Shown here: positions 25,601 to 37,303 of the stretch, one piece after another
Layout of the letters: each line of letters opens with the position of its first letter
Numbering within the stretch: position 1 is the stretch's first letter
Assembly (NCBI RefSeq): GCF_023898315.1
Contig: NC_064621.1
Location: forward strand, 10,042,501 to 10,106,500
DNA from: Schistocerca nitens
Lineage: Eukaryota > Arthropoda > Insecta > Orthoptera > Acrididae
DNA length: 64,000 bases
Reading direction: 5' to 3'
Position numbers and translations under genes: made by a program
The notes under the pieces: generated by a model
Seen by the model: only the letters and a program-made list of their open reading frames with translations
Database searches by the model: none
What the model was told of the DNA's origin: nothing

Positions 25601-25840
25601 GGAAGACTTAGTCTTCCTGTACATAAGTCGGCATTGTGTTCCTTATATTTAATTCCGATGCAATTCCTGTGGTTCATCGTCACTGTGAAGGTCCAAGAGA
25701 TACAGTATACCTGTACAGGTGGATCGGAATGTAAAACTGGTGACACAGGAAACGCTCAAAACATTGACTGTAAGAAGACTGTTTTCTCGTACTTAAGTCG
25801 GCATTGTGTCTCTTATATTTAATTCCGATGCAATTTCTGT
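19650..25840 (+). repeat. Large higher-order block S, copy 2 (about 6.19 kb, one unit deleted)
   Basis: This copy directly follows block S copy 1. The junction lies between 19620 (last base matching the class seen at 9.9 kb) and 19677 (first base matching 13323). Relative to copy 1 it lacks one unit: copy 1 has a unit with CTGTTTTAATCGTC near 15310-15481 that is missing here, with the join between 21651 and 21681. The more distant version at 29.2 kb still has that unit, so this is a deletion here and not an insertion in copy 1. Differences I noticed include TGTAGTTAGG (20120), GGAACTTC (20535), ATATTAAATTCC (22733) and GTACTAAACTC (24076). Confidence 0.94.
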
Positions 25841-28800
25841 GTTTCATCGTCACTGTGAAGGTCCAAGGGATACAGTAAACCTGTAGAGGTGCATCGGAAT
25901 GTAAAACTGGTGACACAGGAAACGCTCAAATTATAGACAGTAGGAAGACTCAGTCTTCCTGTACTTAAGTCGGCATTGTGTCTCTTATATTTTATTCCGA
26001 TGCAATTTCTGTATTTCATCGTCATTGGGAAGGTCCAAGGGATACTGTAAACCTGTAGAGGTGCATCAGAATGTAAATCTGGTGACACAGGAAACGCTCA
26101 AAACATAGACAGTAGGAAGACTCAGTCTTCCTGTACTTAGGTCGGCATTTTGTCTCTTATATTTAATTCCGATGCAATTTCTGTCTTTCACCGTCAATGG
26201 GAAGGTCCAAGGGATACAGTAAACCTGCAGAGGTGCATCGGAATGTAAAACTAGTGACACAGGAAACGCTCAAAACATAGACAGTAGGAAGACTCAGTCT
26301 TCCTGTACTTAAGTCTGCATTGTATTGCTTTTATTTAGTTCCGATTCAATTTCTGTGTTTCATCGACAATGGGTAGGTCCAAGGGAAACAATAAACCTGC
26401 AGAGGTGCATCGGAATGTAAAACTGGTGACACAGGAAACGCTCAAAACATAGACAGTACTAAGACTCAGCCTTCCTGTACTTAAGTCGGCACTGTGTCTC
26501 TTATATTTAATTCCGATGCAATTTCTGTGATTCATCGTCAGTGTGAAGGTAAAAGGGATACAGTAAACCTGCTGAGGTGCATCGGAATGTAAAACTGGTG
26601 ACACGGGAAACGCTCAAAACATAGACAGTAGGAAGACTCAGTCATCCTGTTCTTAACTCGGCTCTGTGTCTCTAATATTTAATTCCGATGCAATTTCTGT
26701 TTTTCATCGTCAATTGGAAGTTCCAAGGGATACAGTACAGCTGCAGAGGTGCATCGGAATTTAAACCTAGTGACACAGGAAACGCTCAAAACATAGACCG
26801 TAAGAAGACTCAGTTTTCATGTACTTAAGTCGGTGTTGTGTCTCTTATATATAATTCCGATGCAATTTCTGATTTTCATCGTCAATGGGAAGGTCCAAGG
26901 GATATAGTAAACCTGCAGAGGTGGATCGGAATGTAAAACTGATGACACAGGAAACGCTCAAATCATAGACAGTAGGAAGACTCAGTCTTCCTGAACTTAA
27001 GTCGGCATTGTGTCTCTTATATTTAATTCCGATGCAATTTCTGTGTTTCATCGTCAATCGGAAGGTCCAGGGGATACAGTAAACCTGCAGAGGTGCATCG
27101 GAATGTGAAACTGGTGACACAGGAAACGCTCTAAACATAGACCGTAAGAAGCCTTAGTTTTCTTGTTCTTAAGTCGGCGTTGTGTCTCTTATATTTAATT
27201 CCGATGCAATTTCTGTGTTTCATCGTCACTGTGAAGTCCAAGGGATACAGTAAACCTGTAGAGGTGCATCGGAAAGTAAAACGGGTGACACAGGAAACGC
27301 TCAAATTATAGACAGTAGGAAGACTCAGTCTTCCTGTACTTAAGTCGGCATTGTGTCTCTTATATTTAATTCCGATGCAATTTCTGTGTTTCATCGTCAA
27401 TGGGAAGGTCCAAGGGATACAGTAAACCTGCAGAGGTGCATCAGAATGTAAAACTGGTGACACAGGAAACGCTCAAAACATAGACAGTAGGAAGACTCAG
27501 TCATCCTGTACTTAAGTCGGCATTGTGTCTCTTATATTTAATTCCGATGCAATTTCGGTGTTTCATCGTCAATGGGAAGGTCCAAGGGATACAGTAAACC
27601 TGCAGAGGTGCATCGGAATGTAAAACTAGTGACACAAGAAACTCTCAAAACATAGACAGTTGGAAACTCAGTCTTCCTGTACTTAGGTCTTCATTGCGTC
27701 TCTTATATTTATTTACGATGAAATTTCTGTGTTTCATCGTGAATGGGAAGGTCCAAGGGATATAATATACAAGCACAGGTGCATCGGAAAGTAAAACTGA
27801 TGACACAGGAAACGTTCAAAACATAGACAGTAGGAAGACTTAGTCTTCCTGTACTTAAGTCGGCCTTGTGTCTCTTATATTTAATTCCGATGCAATTACT
27901 GTTTTCCATCGTCAATGGGAAGGTCCAAGGGATACAGTGACCCCTGCAGCGGTGCATCGGAATGTAAAACTGATGACACAAGAAACGCTCAAAGCATAGA
28001 AAGTAGGAAGACTCAGTCTTCCTGTACTAAAGTCTGCATTGTGTCTCTTATATTTAATTCCGATGCCATATCTGTGTTTCATCGTCAATGGGAAGTTCTA
28101 AGGGATACAGTAAACCTGCACAGGTGCATCGGAATGTAAAACTGATGACACAGGAAACGCTCAAAATATAGACAGTAGGGAGACTTAGTCTTCCTGTACT
28201 TAAGTCAGCATTGTGTCTCTTATTTTGAATTCCGATGCAATTTCTGCGTTTCATCGTCAATGGAAAGGTCCAAGGGATACAATAAACCTGCAGAGGTGCA
28301 TCGGAATGTAAAACTGGTGACACAGGAAACGCTCAAAACATAGACAGTACTAAGACTCAGTCTTCCTGTACTTATGTCGGCACTGTGTCTCTTATATTTA
28401 ATTCCGATGCAATTTCTGTGTTTCATCGTCACTGTGAAGGTCCAAGGGATACAGCAAACCTGCTGAGGTGCATCGGAATGTAAAACTGGTGACACGGGAA
28501 ACGCTCAAAACATAGACAGAAGGAAGACTCAGTCATCCTGTTCTTAACTCGGCACTGTGTCTCTAATATTTAATTCCGATGCAATTTCTGTGTTTCATCG
28601 TCAATGGGAAGTTCCAAGGGATACAGTAAACCTGCAGAGGTGCATCGGAATGTAATCATGGTGACACAGGAAACGCTCAGAACATAGACCGTAAAAAGAC
28701 TCAGTTTTCATGTACTTAAGTCGGCGTTGTGTCTCTTATATATAATTCCGATGCAATTTCAGATTTTTAACGTCAATGGGAAGGTCCTAGGGATATAGTA

Positions 28801-29484
28801 AACCTGCAGAGGTGCATCGGAATGTGAAACCGATGACACAGGAAACGCTCAAATCATAGACAGTAGGAAGACTCAGTCTTCCTGTACTTAAGTCCGCATT
28901 GTGTCTCTTATACATAATTCCGATGCAATTTCTGTGTTTCATCGTCAATCGGAAGGTCCAAGGGATACAGTAAACCTGCAGAGGTGCATCGGAATGTAAA
29001 ACTGGTGACACAGGAAACGCTCAAAACATAGACCGTAAGAAGACTCAGTTTTCCTGTACTTAAGTCGGCGTTGTGTCTCTTATATTTAATTCCGATGCAA
29101 TTTCTGTGTTTCATCGTCAATGGGAAGGTCCAAGGGATATAATAAACAAGCAGAGGTGCATCGGAAAGTAAAACTGAAGACACAGGAAACGCTCAAATCA
29201 TAGACAGTAGGAAGACTTAGTCTTCCTGTACTTAAGTCGGCATTGTGTCTCTTATATTTAATTCCGATGCAATTTCTGTTTTAATCGTCAATGGGAAGGT
29301 CCAAGAGATACAGTAAACCTGCAGAGGTGCATCGGAATGTAAAACTGATGACACAGGAAACGCTCTAAACATAGACAGTATGAAGACTTAGTCTTCCTGT
29401 ACTTAAGTCGGCCTTGTGTCTCTCATATTTAATTCCGATGCAATTTCTGTTTTCCACCGTCAATGGGAAGGTCCAAGGGATACA
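25477..29484 (+). repeat. Third version of block S, left part (13.9 kb from its partner)
   Basis: This is collinear with 11564 to about 15570 at 13,913-13,914 bp. It includes the GTGAAGTCC deletion (27235), GTTGGAAACTC, CCTGCACAGG, TGTAATCATGG and the CTGTTTTAATCGTC unit (29276) that block S copy 2 has lost. It is more diverged than the copy 1/copy 2 pair. Similarity stops near 29484, where this copy continues GATACAGTAAACCTGCAAAGG and the partner reads GATACTGTAAACCTG. Confidence 0.9.
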
Positions 29485-30204
29485 GTAAACCTGCAAAGGT
29501 GCATCGGAATGTAAAACTGATGACACAGGTAACGCTCAAAACATAGAAAGTAGAAAGACTCAGTCTTCCTGTACTTAAGTCTGCATTGTGTCTCTTATAT
29601 TTAAATCCGATGCCATTTCTGTGTTTCATCGTCAATGGGAAATTCTAAGGGATACAGTAAACCTGCACAGGTGCATCGGAATGTAAAACTGGTGACACAG
29701 GAAACGCTCAAAATATAGACATTACTAAGACTCAGTCTTCCTGTACTTAAGTCGGCACTGTGTCTCTTATATTTAATTCCGATGCAATTTCTGTGATTCA
29801 TCGTCACTGTGAAGGTCCAAGGGATACAGCAAACCTGCTGAGGTGCATCGGAATGTAAAACTGGTGACACGGGAACCGCTCAAAACATAGACAGAAGGAA
29901 GGCTCAGTCATCCTGTTCTTAACTCGGCACTGTGTCTCTAATATTTAATTCCAATGCAATTTCTGTGTTTCATCGTCAATGGGAAGTTCCAAGGGATACA
30001 GTAAACCTGCAGAGGTGCATCGGAATTTAAACCTGGTGACACAGGAAACGCTCGGAACATAGACCGTAAGAAGACTCAGTTTTCTTGTACTTAAGTCGGC
30101 GTTGTGTCTCTTATATTTAATTCCGATGCAATTTCTGTGATTCATCGTCAATGGGAAGGTCCAAGGGATACAGTAAACCCGCAGAGGTGCATCGGAATGT
30201 AAAA

Positions 30205-32835
30205 CTGGTGACACAGGAAACGCTCAAATTATAGACAGTAGGAAGGCTCAGTCTTCCTGTACTTAAGTCGGCATTGTGTTTCTTATATTTAATTCCGATG
30301 CAATTTATGTGTTTCATCGTCAATGGGAAGGTCCAAGGGATACAGTAAACCTGCAGAGGTGCATCAGAATGTAAAACTGGTGACACAGGAAACGCTCAAA
30401 GCATAGACAGTAGGAAGACTCAGTCTTCCTGTACTTAAGTCGGCATTCTGTCTCTTATATTTATTTCCGATGCAATTTCTGTGTTTCATCGTCAATGGGA
30501 AGGTCCTAGGGATACAGTAAACCTGCAGAGGTGCATCGGAATGTAAAACTGGTGACACAGGAAACGCTCAAAACATAGACAGTAGGAAGACTCAGTCTTC
30601 CTGTACTTAAGTCCGCATTGTGTCTCTTATATTTAATTCCGATGCAATTTCTGTGTTTCATCGTCAATGGGAAGGTCAAAGGGATACAGTAATCCTGCAG
30701 AGGTGCATCGGAATGTAAAACTAGTGACACAGGAAACGCTCAAAACATAGACAGTAGGAAGACTCAGTCTTCGTGTACATAAGTCGTCATGGTGTCTCTT
30801 ACATTTAATTCCGATGCAATATCTGTGTTTCATCGTCAATGGCAAGGTCCAAGGGATACAGTAAACCTGCAGAGGTGCATCGGAATGTAAAACTGGTGAC
30901 ACAGAAAACGCTCAAAACATAGACAGTAGGAAGACTCAGTCTTCCTGTACTTAAGTCGGCATTGTGTCTCTTATATTTATTTCCGATGAAATTTCTGTGT
31001 TTCTCGTCAATGGGAAGGTCCAAGGGATATAATAAACAAGCAGAGGTGCATCGGAAAGTAAAACTGATGACACAGGAAACGCTCAAAACATAGACAGTAG
31101 GAAGACGTAGTCTTCCTGTACTTAAGTCGGCATTGTGTCTCTTATATTTAATTCCGATGCAATTTCTGTTTTTAATCGTCAATGGGAAGGTCCAAGGGAT
31201 ACAGTAAACCTGCAGAGGTGCATCGGAATGTAAAACTGATGACACAGGAAACGCTCAAAACATAGACAGTACTAAGACTCAGTCTTCCTGTACTTAAGTC
31301 GGTACTGTGTCTCTTATATTTAATTCCGATGCAATTTCTGTGATTCATCGTCACTGTGAAGGTCCAAGGGATACAGTAAACCTACTGAGGTGCATCAGAT
31401 TGTAAAACTGGTGACACGCGTAACGCTCAAAACATAGACAGTAGGAAGACTCAGTCATCCTGTACTTAACTCGGCACTGTGTCTCTAACATTTAATTCCG
31501 ATGCACTTTCTGTGTTTCATCGTCAATGGGAAGTTCCAAGGGATACAGTAAACCTGCAGAGGTGCATCGGAATGTAAAACTGGTGACACTGGAAACGCTC
31601 AAAACATAGACCGTAAGAAGACTCAGTTTTCTTGTACTTAAGTCGGCGTTGTGTCTCTTATATTTAATTCCGATGCAATTTCTGTGTTTCATCGTCAATG
31701 GGAAAGTCCAATGGATACAGTAAACCTGCAGAGGTCAATCGGAATGTAAAATTGGTGACACAGGCAACGCTCAAAACATAGACAGTAGGAAGACTCAATC
31801 TTTCTGTACCTAAGTCGGCATTGTGTCTCTTATATTTAATTTCGATGCAATTTGTGTGTTTCATCGCCAATGGGAAGGTCCAGGGGATACAGTAAACCTG
31901 CAGAGGTGCATCGGAATGTAAAACTGGTGACACAGGAAACGCTCAAAGCATTGACTGTAAGAAGACTGTTTTCTTGTACTTAAGTCGTCATTGTGTCTCT
32001 CATATTTAATTCCGATGCAATTTCTGTGTTTCATCGTCACTGTGAAGGTCCAAGGGATACAGTAAACCTGCAGACGTGCATCAGAATGTAAAACTGGTGA
32101 CACAGGAAACGATCAAAACATAGACAGTAGGAAGACTCAGTCTTCTGTACTTAAGTCGGATGTGTCTCTTATATTTATTTCCTATGAAATTTCTGTGTTT
32201 CATCGTCAACGAGAAGGTCCGAGGGATATAATAAACAAGCAGATGTGCATCGGAAAGTAAAACTGATGACACAGGAAACGCTCAAAACATAGACAGTAGG
32301 AAGACTTAGTCTTCCTGTACTTAAGTCTGCCTTGTGTCTCTTATATTTAATTCCGATGCAATTTCTGTTTTCCATCGTCAATGGGAAGGTCCAAGGGATA
32401 CAGAAAACCTGAAAAGGTGCATCGGAATGTAAAACTGATGACACAGGAAACGCTCAAAGCATTGAAAGTAGGAAGACTCAGTCTTCCTGTACTTAAGTCT
32501 GCATTGTGTCTCTTATATTTAATTCCGATGCCATTTCTGTGTTTCATCGTCAATGGAAAGGTCCAAGGGATACAATAAACCTGCAGAGGTGCATTGGAAT
32601 GTAAAACTGGTGACACAGGAAACGCTCAAAACATAGACAGTACTAAGACTCAGTCTTCCTGTACTTAAGTCGGCACTGTGTCTCTTATATTTAATTCCGA
32701 TGCAATTTCTGTGATTCAGCGTCACTGTGAAGGTCCAAGGGATACAGCAATCCTGCTGAGGTGCATCGGAATGTAAAACTGGTGACACGGGAAACGCTCA
32801 AAACATAGACAGAAGGAAGACTCAGTCATCCTGTT
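30205..32835 (+). repeat. Third version of block S, right part
   Basis: This matches about 16806-19264, at 13,399 bp up to roughly 31.09 kb and then at 13,571 bp, because one extra unit (with CTGTTTTTAATCG) sits near 31090-31260. A two-base loss near 32158 (GTCGGATGTG) reduces the later offset to 13,569 bp. Shared markers include AGGAAGGCTCAG, TCGTCATGGTG, TTTCTCGTC (17601 and 31000), GACACGCG and CAGTCTTCTGTAC. The stretch between 29484 and 30205 holds ordinary units without a clear long partner. Confidence 0.88.
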
Positions 32836-33036
32836 CTTAACTCGCCACTGTGTCTCTAATATTTAATTCCAATGCAATTTCTGTGTTTCATCGTCAATGG
32901 GAACTTCCAAGGGATACAGTAAACCTGCAGAGGTGCATCGGAATTCAAACCTGGTGACACAGGAAACGCTCGGAACATAGACCGTAAGAAGTCTCAGTTT
33001 TCATGTACTTAAGTCAGCGTTGTGTCTCTTATATTT

Positions 33037-33208
33037 AATTCCGATGCAATTTCTGATTTTCAACGTCAATGGGAAGGTCCAAGGGATATAGTAAACCTGC
33101 AGAGGTGCATCGGAATGTAAAACTGGTGACACAGGAAACGCTCAAAACTTAGACAGTAGGAAGACTCAGTCTTCCTCTAGTTAAGTCGGCATTGTGTCTC
33201 TTATATTT
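33037..33208 (+). repeat. Representative class G unit (GATTTTCAACGTCAATGGG)
   Basis: Class G carries CTGATTTTCAACGTCAATGG and GGATATAGTAAACCTGCAG. In many copies the start reads ATATAATTCCG instead of ATTTAATTCCG. It usually follows an ACCGTAAGAAGACTCAG-TTTTCATG dyad 2 variant. Other copies start near 919, 3151, 14829, 21183, 28743, 35449, 40088, 40949, 44558, 56747, 58438, 59808 and 63238. The CATCG at unit positions 25-29 is changed to CAACG, which removes the alternative short pairing with the left arm of dyad 1. Confidence 0.78.
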
Positions 33209-34965
33209 AATTCCGATGCAATTTCTGTGTTTCACCGTCAATGGGAAGGTCCAAGGGATACAGTAAACCTGCAGAGGTGCATCGGAATGTAAAACTGGTG
33301 ACACAGGAAACGCTCAAACAATAGACAGTAGGAACACTCAGTCTTCCTGTATTCAAGTCGGCATTGTGTCTCTTATATTTATTTCCAATGAAATTTCTGT
33401 GTTTCATCGTCAACGGGAAGGTCCAAGGGATATTATAAACAAGCAGAGGTGCATCGGAAAGTAAAACTGATGACACAGGAAACGCTCAAAACATATACAG
33501 TAGGAAGACATAGTCCTCCTGTACTTAAGTCGGCATTGTGTCTTTTATATTTAATTCCGATGCAATTTCTGTTTCCCATCGTCAATGGGAAGGTCCAAGG
33601 GATACAGTAAACTTGCAGAGGTGCATCGGAATGTAAAACTGGTGACACACAAAACGCTCAAAACGTAGACAGTAGGAAGACTCAGTCTTCCTGTACTTAA
33701 GTCGGCATTGTGTCTCTTATATTTATTTCCGATGAAATTTCTGTGTTTCATCGTCAATGGGAAGGTCCAAGGGATATAATAAACAAGCAGAGGTGCATCG
33801 GAAAGTAAAACTGATGACACAGGAAACGCTCAAAACATAGACAGTAGGAAGACTTGGTCTTCCTGTACTTATGTCGGCATTGTGTCTCTTATATTTAATT
33901 CCGATGCAATTTCTGTTTTTAATCGTCAATGGGAAGGTCCAAGGGATACAGTAAACCTGCAGAGGTGCATCGGAATGTAAAACTGATGACACAGGAAACG
34001 CTCAAATTATAGACAGTAGGGAGACTTAGTCTTCCTGTACTTAAGTCAGCATTGTGTCTCTTATTTTTAATTCCGATGCAATTTCTGTGTTTCATCGTCA
34101 ATGGGAAGGTCCAAGGGATACAATACACCTGCAGAGGTGCATCGGAATGTAAAACTGGTGACATAGGAAACGCTCAAATCATAGACAGTACTAAGACTCA
34201 GTCTTCCTGTACTTAAGTCGGCACTGTGTCTCTTATATTTAATTCCGATGCAATTTCTGTGATTCATCGTCACTGTGAAGGTCCAAGGGATACAGTAAAC
34301 CTACTGAGGTGCATCGGATTGTAAAACTGGTGACACGGGTAACGCTCAAAACATAGACAGTAGGAAGACTCAGTCATCCTGTTATTAACTCGGCACTGTG
34401 TCTCTAACATTTAATTCCGATGCACTTTCTGTGTTTCATCGTCAATGGGAAGTTCCAAGGGATACAGTAAACCTGCAGAAGTGCATCGGAATGTAAAACT
34501 GGTGACACTGGAAACGCTCAAAACATAGACCGTAAGAAGACTCAGTTTTCTTGTACTTAAGTCGGCGTTGTGTCTCTTATATTTAATTCCGATGCAATTT
34601 CTGTGTTTCATCGTCAATGGGAAAGTCCAATGGATACAGTAAACCTGCAGAGGTCCATCGGAATGTAAAATTGGTGACACAGGCAACGCTCAAAACATAG
34701 ACAGTAGGAAGACTCAATCTTTCTGTACCTAAGTCGGCACTGTGTCTCTTATATTTAATTTCGATGCAATTTGTGTGTTTCATCGCCAATAGGAAGGTCC
34801 AGGGGATACAGTAAACCTGCAGAGGTGCATCGTAATGTAAAACTGGTGACACAGGAAACGCTCAAAACATTGACTGTAAGAAGACTGTTTTCTTGTACTT
34901 AAGTCGGCATTGTGTCTCTTATATTTAATTGCGATGCAATTTCTGTGTTTCATGGTCACTGTGAA
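33150..34965 (+). repeat. Block T, version 1
   Basis: The markers CCTCTAGTTAAG, GGAACACTCAG, CCAATGAAATTT with GATATTATAAAC, CATATACAGTAGG, CTGTTTCCCAT, GACACACAAAACG and GTCTTGG-type dyad 2 occur in this order. The same order is found near 35.9, 41.4 and 45.0 kb. Compared with the other three versions this one lacks one unit, near 33.6 kb: the offset to version 2 rises from 2,751 to 2,923 bp. The missing unit seems to have been fused with its neighbour, since the unit here combines CCCATCG from one and AAACTTGCAG from the other. Confidence 0.88.
33725..33896 (+). repeat. Representative class B unit (TTTCCGATGAAA / ATATAATAAACAAGCAG)
   Basis: Class B differs from class A by a linked set of changes: TATTTCCGATGAAATTT at the start, GATATAATAAACAAGCAGAGG in the middle instead of GATACAGTAAACCTGCAG, and CGGAAAGTAAAACTGATGAC instead of CGGAATGTAAAACTGGTGAC. 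The CTGCAG site is lost. Other examples begin near 1270, 2642, 5046, 9680, 18610, 24793, 36648, 41977, 45757, 49710 and 53831. The dyad 2 segment closing a class B unit usually has the T centre (GACTTAGTC), and the next unit often carries CTGTTTTCCATCG. The recurring order shows that the higher-order context was copied together. Some units mix the class A start with the class B middle, for example near 15178 and 61011. Confidence 0.85.
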
Positions 34966-35898
34966 GGTCCAAGGGATACAGTAAACCTGTAGAGGTGCAT
35001 CGGAATGTAAAACTGGTGACACAGGGAACGCTCGAATTATAGACAGTAGGAAGACTCAGTCTTCCTGTACTTAAGTCGGCATTGTGTCTCTTATATTTAA
35101 TTCCGATGCAATTTCTGTGTTTCATCGTAAATGGGAAGGTCCAAAGGATACAGAAAAACCTGCAGAGGTGCATCAGAATGTAAAACTGGTGACACAGGAA
35201 ACGCTCAAAACATAGACAGTAGGAAGACTCAGTCTTCCTGTACTTAAGTCGTCATGGTGTCTCTTACATTTAATTCCGATGCAATTTCTGTGTTTCATCG
35301 TCAATGGCAAGGTCCAAGGGATACAGTAAACCTGCAGAGGTGCATCGGAATTTAAACCTGGTGACACAGGAAACGCTCGGAACATAGACCGTAAGAAGTC
35401 TCAGTTTTCATGTACTTAAGTCAGCGTTGTGTCTCTTATATTTAATTCCGATGCAATTTCTGAATTTCAACGTCAATGGGAAGGTCCAAGGGATATAGTA
35501 AACCTGCAGAGGTGCATCGGAATGTAAAACTGGTGACACAGGAAACGCTCAAAACATAGACCGTAAGAAGACTCAGTTTTCTTGTACTTAAGTCGGCGTT
35601 GTGTCTCTTATATTTAATTCCGATGCAATTTCTGTGTTTCATCGTCAATGGGAAGGTCCAAGGGATACAGTAAACCCGCAGAGGTCCATCGGAATGTAAA
35701 ACTGGTGACACAGGAAACGCTCAAAACATAGACAGTAGGAAGACTCAGTCTTCCTGTACTTAAGTCGGCATTGTGTTTCTTATATTTAATTCCGATGCAA
35801 TTTATGTGTTTCATCGTCAATGGGAAGGTCCAAGGGATACAGTAAACCTGCAGAGGTGCATCAGAATGTAAAACTGGTGACACAGGAAACGCTCAAAA
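34965..35898 (+). repeat. Five-unit segment duplicated 5,501 bp downstream, copy 1
   Basis: This stretch (GGGAACGCTCGAATTATAG, GATACAGAAAAACC, TCGTCATGGTG, GTAAGAAGTCTCAG, CCCGCAGAGGTCC) recurs at about 40466-41399. A related version is at about 39660-40530, 861 bp (5 units) before that copy, and another at about 44130-45000. The inserted A in ACAGAAAAACC at 35152 and 40653 ties these two copies together. Confidence 0.88.
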
Positions 35899-35899
35899 C

Positions 35900-37303
35900 T
35901 TAGACAGTAGGAAGACTCAGTCTTTCTCTAGTTAAGTCGGCATTGTGTCTCTTATATTTAATTCCGATGCAATTTCTGTGTTTCACCGTCAATGGGAAGG
36001 TCCAAGGGGTACAGTAAACCTGCAGAGGTGCATCGGAATGTAAAACTGGTGACACAGGAAACGCACAAACAATAGACAGTAGGAACACTCAGTCTTCCTG
36101 TATTTAAGTCGGCATTGTGTCTCTTATATTTATTTCCAATGAAATTTCTGTGTTTCATCGTCAACGGGAAGGTCCAAGGGATATTATAAACAAGCAGAGG
36201 TGCATCGGAAAGTAAAACTGATGACACAGGAAACGCTCAAAAGATATACAGTAGGAAGACATAGTCCTCCTGTACTTAAGTCGGCATTCTGTCTTTTATA
36301 TTTAATTCCGATGCAATTTCTGTTTCCCATAGTCAATGGGAAGGTCCAAGGGATACAGTAAACCTGCAGAGGTGCATCAGAATGTAAAACTAGTGACACA
36401 GGAAACGCTCAAAACGTAGACAGTAGGAAGACTCAGTCTTCCTGTACTTAAGTCGGCATTGTGTCTCTTACATTTAATTCCGATGCAATATCTGTGTTTC
36501 ATCGTCAATGGCAAGGTCCAAGGGATACAGTAAACTTGCAGAGGTGCATCGGAATGTGAAACTGGTGACACACAAAACGCTCAAAACATAGAGAGTAGGA
36601 AGACTCAGTCTTCCTGTACTTAAGTCGGCATTGTGTCTCTTATATTTATTTCCGATGAAATTTCTGTGTTTCATCGTCAATGGGAAGGTCCAAGGGATAT
36701 AATAAACAAGCAGAGGTGCATCGGAAAGTAAAACTGATGACACAGGAAACGCTCAAAACATAGACAGTAGGAAGACTTGGTCTTCCTGTACTTATGTCGG
36801 CATTGTGTCTCTTATATTTAATTCCGATGCAATTTCTGTTTTTAATCGTCAATGGGAAGGTCCAAGGGATACAGTAAACCTGCAGAGGTGCATCGGAATG
36901 TAAAACTGATGACACAGGAAACGCTCAAATTATAGACAGTAGGGAGACTTAGTCTTCCTGTACTTAAGTCAGCATTGTGTCTCTTATTTTTAATTCCGAT
37001 GCAATTTCTGTGTTTCATCGTCAATGGGAAGGTCCAAGGGATACAATAAACCTGCAGAGGTGCATCGGAATGTAAAACTGGTGACATAGGAAACGCTCAA
37101 AACATAGACAGTACTAAGACTCAGTCTTCCTTTACTTAAGTCGGCACTGTGTCTCTTATATTTAATTCCGATGCAATTTCTGTGATTCATCGTCACTGTG
37201 AAGGTCCAAGTGATACAGTAAACCTACTGAGGTGCATCGGATTGTAAAACTGGTGACACGGGTAACGCTCAAAACATAGACAGTAGGAAGACTCAGTCAT
37301 CCT
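35900..37303 (+). repeat. Block T, version 2
   Basis: This is collinear with about 41394-42632 from about 36065 onward, at a 5,329-bp offset (31 units). It carries the extra unit absent from version 1 (TTACATTTAATTCC, GATGCAATATCTG, ATGGCAAGG near 36470-36520). Private variants include CAGTCTTTCTCTAG near 35920 and GGGGTACAG near 36006. The collinearity with version 3 continues into the 1,030-bp segment that follows, up to about 38330. Confidence 0.88.

Noticed and set aside
29484..30205. Possible insertion between the two parts of the third version of block S
   Set aside because: The stretch consists of ordinary units of the same satellite with unit spacing kept. It is a rearranged part of the array, not foreign sequence.
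33811..33826. Hammerhead-ribozyme-like core, CTGATGA followed by GAAA, in units with ACTGATGACAC
   Set aside because: Only five bases (CACAG) separate the two core elements, leaving no stem II, and I found no complementary flanks or cleavage site on the same strand. Satellite-borne hammerheads are known in some animals, so an Infernal scan with the hammerhead models would settle it. No hit would confirm rejection.
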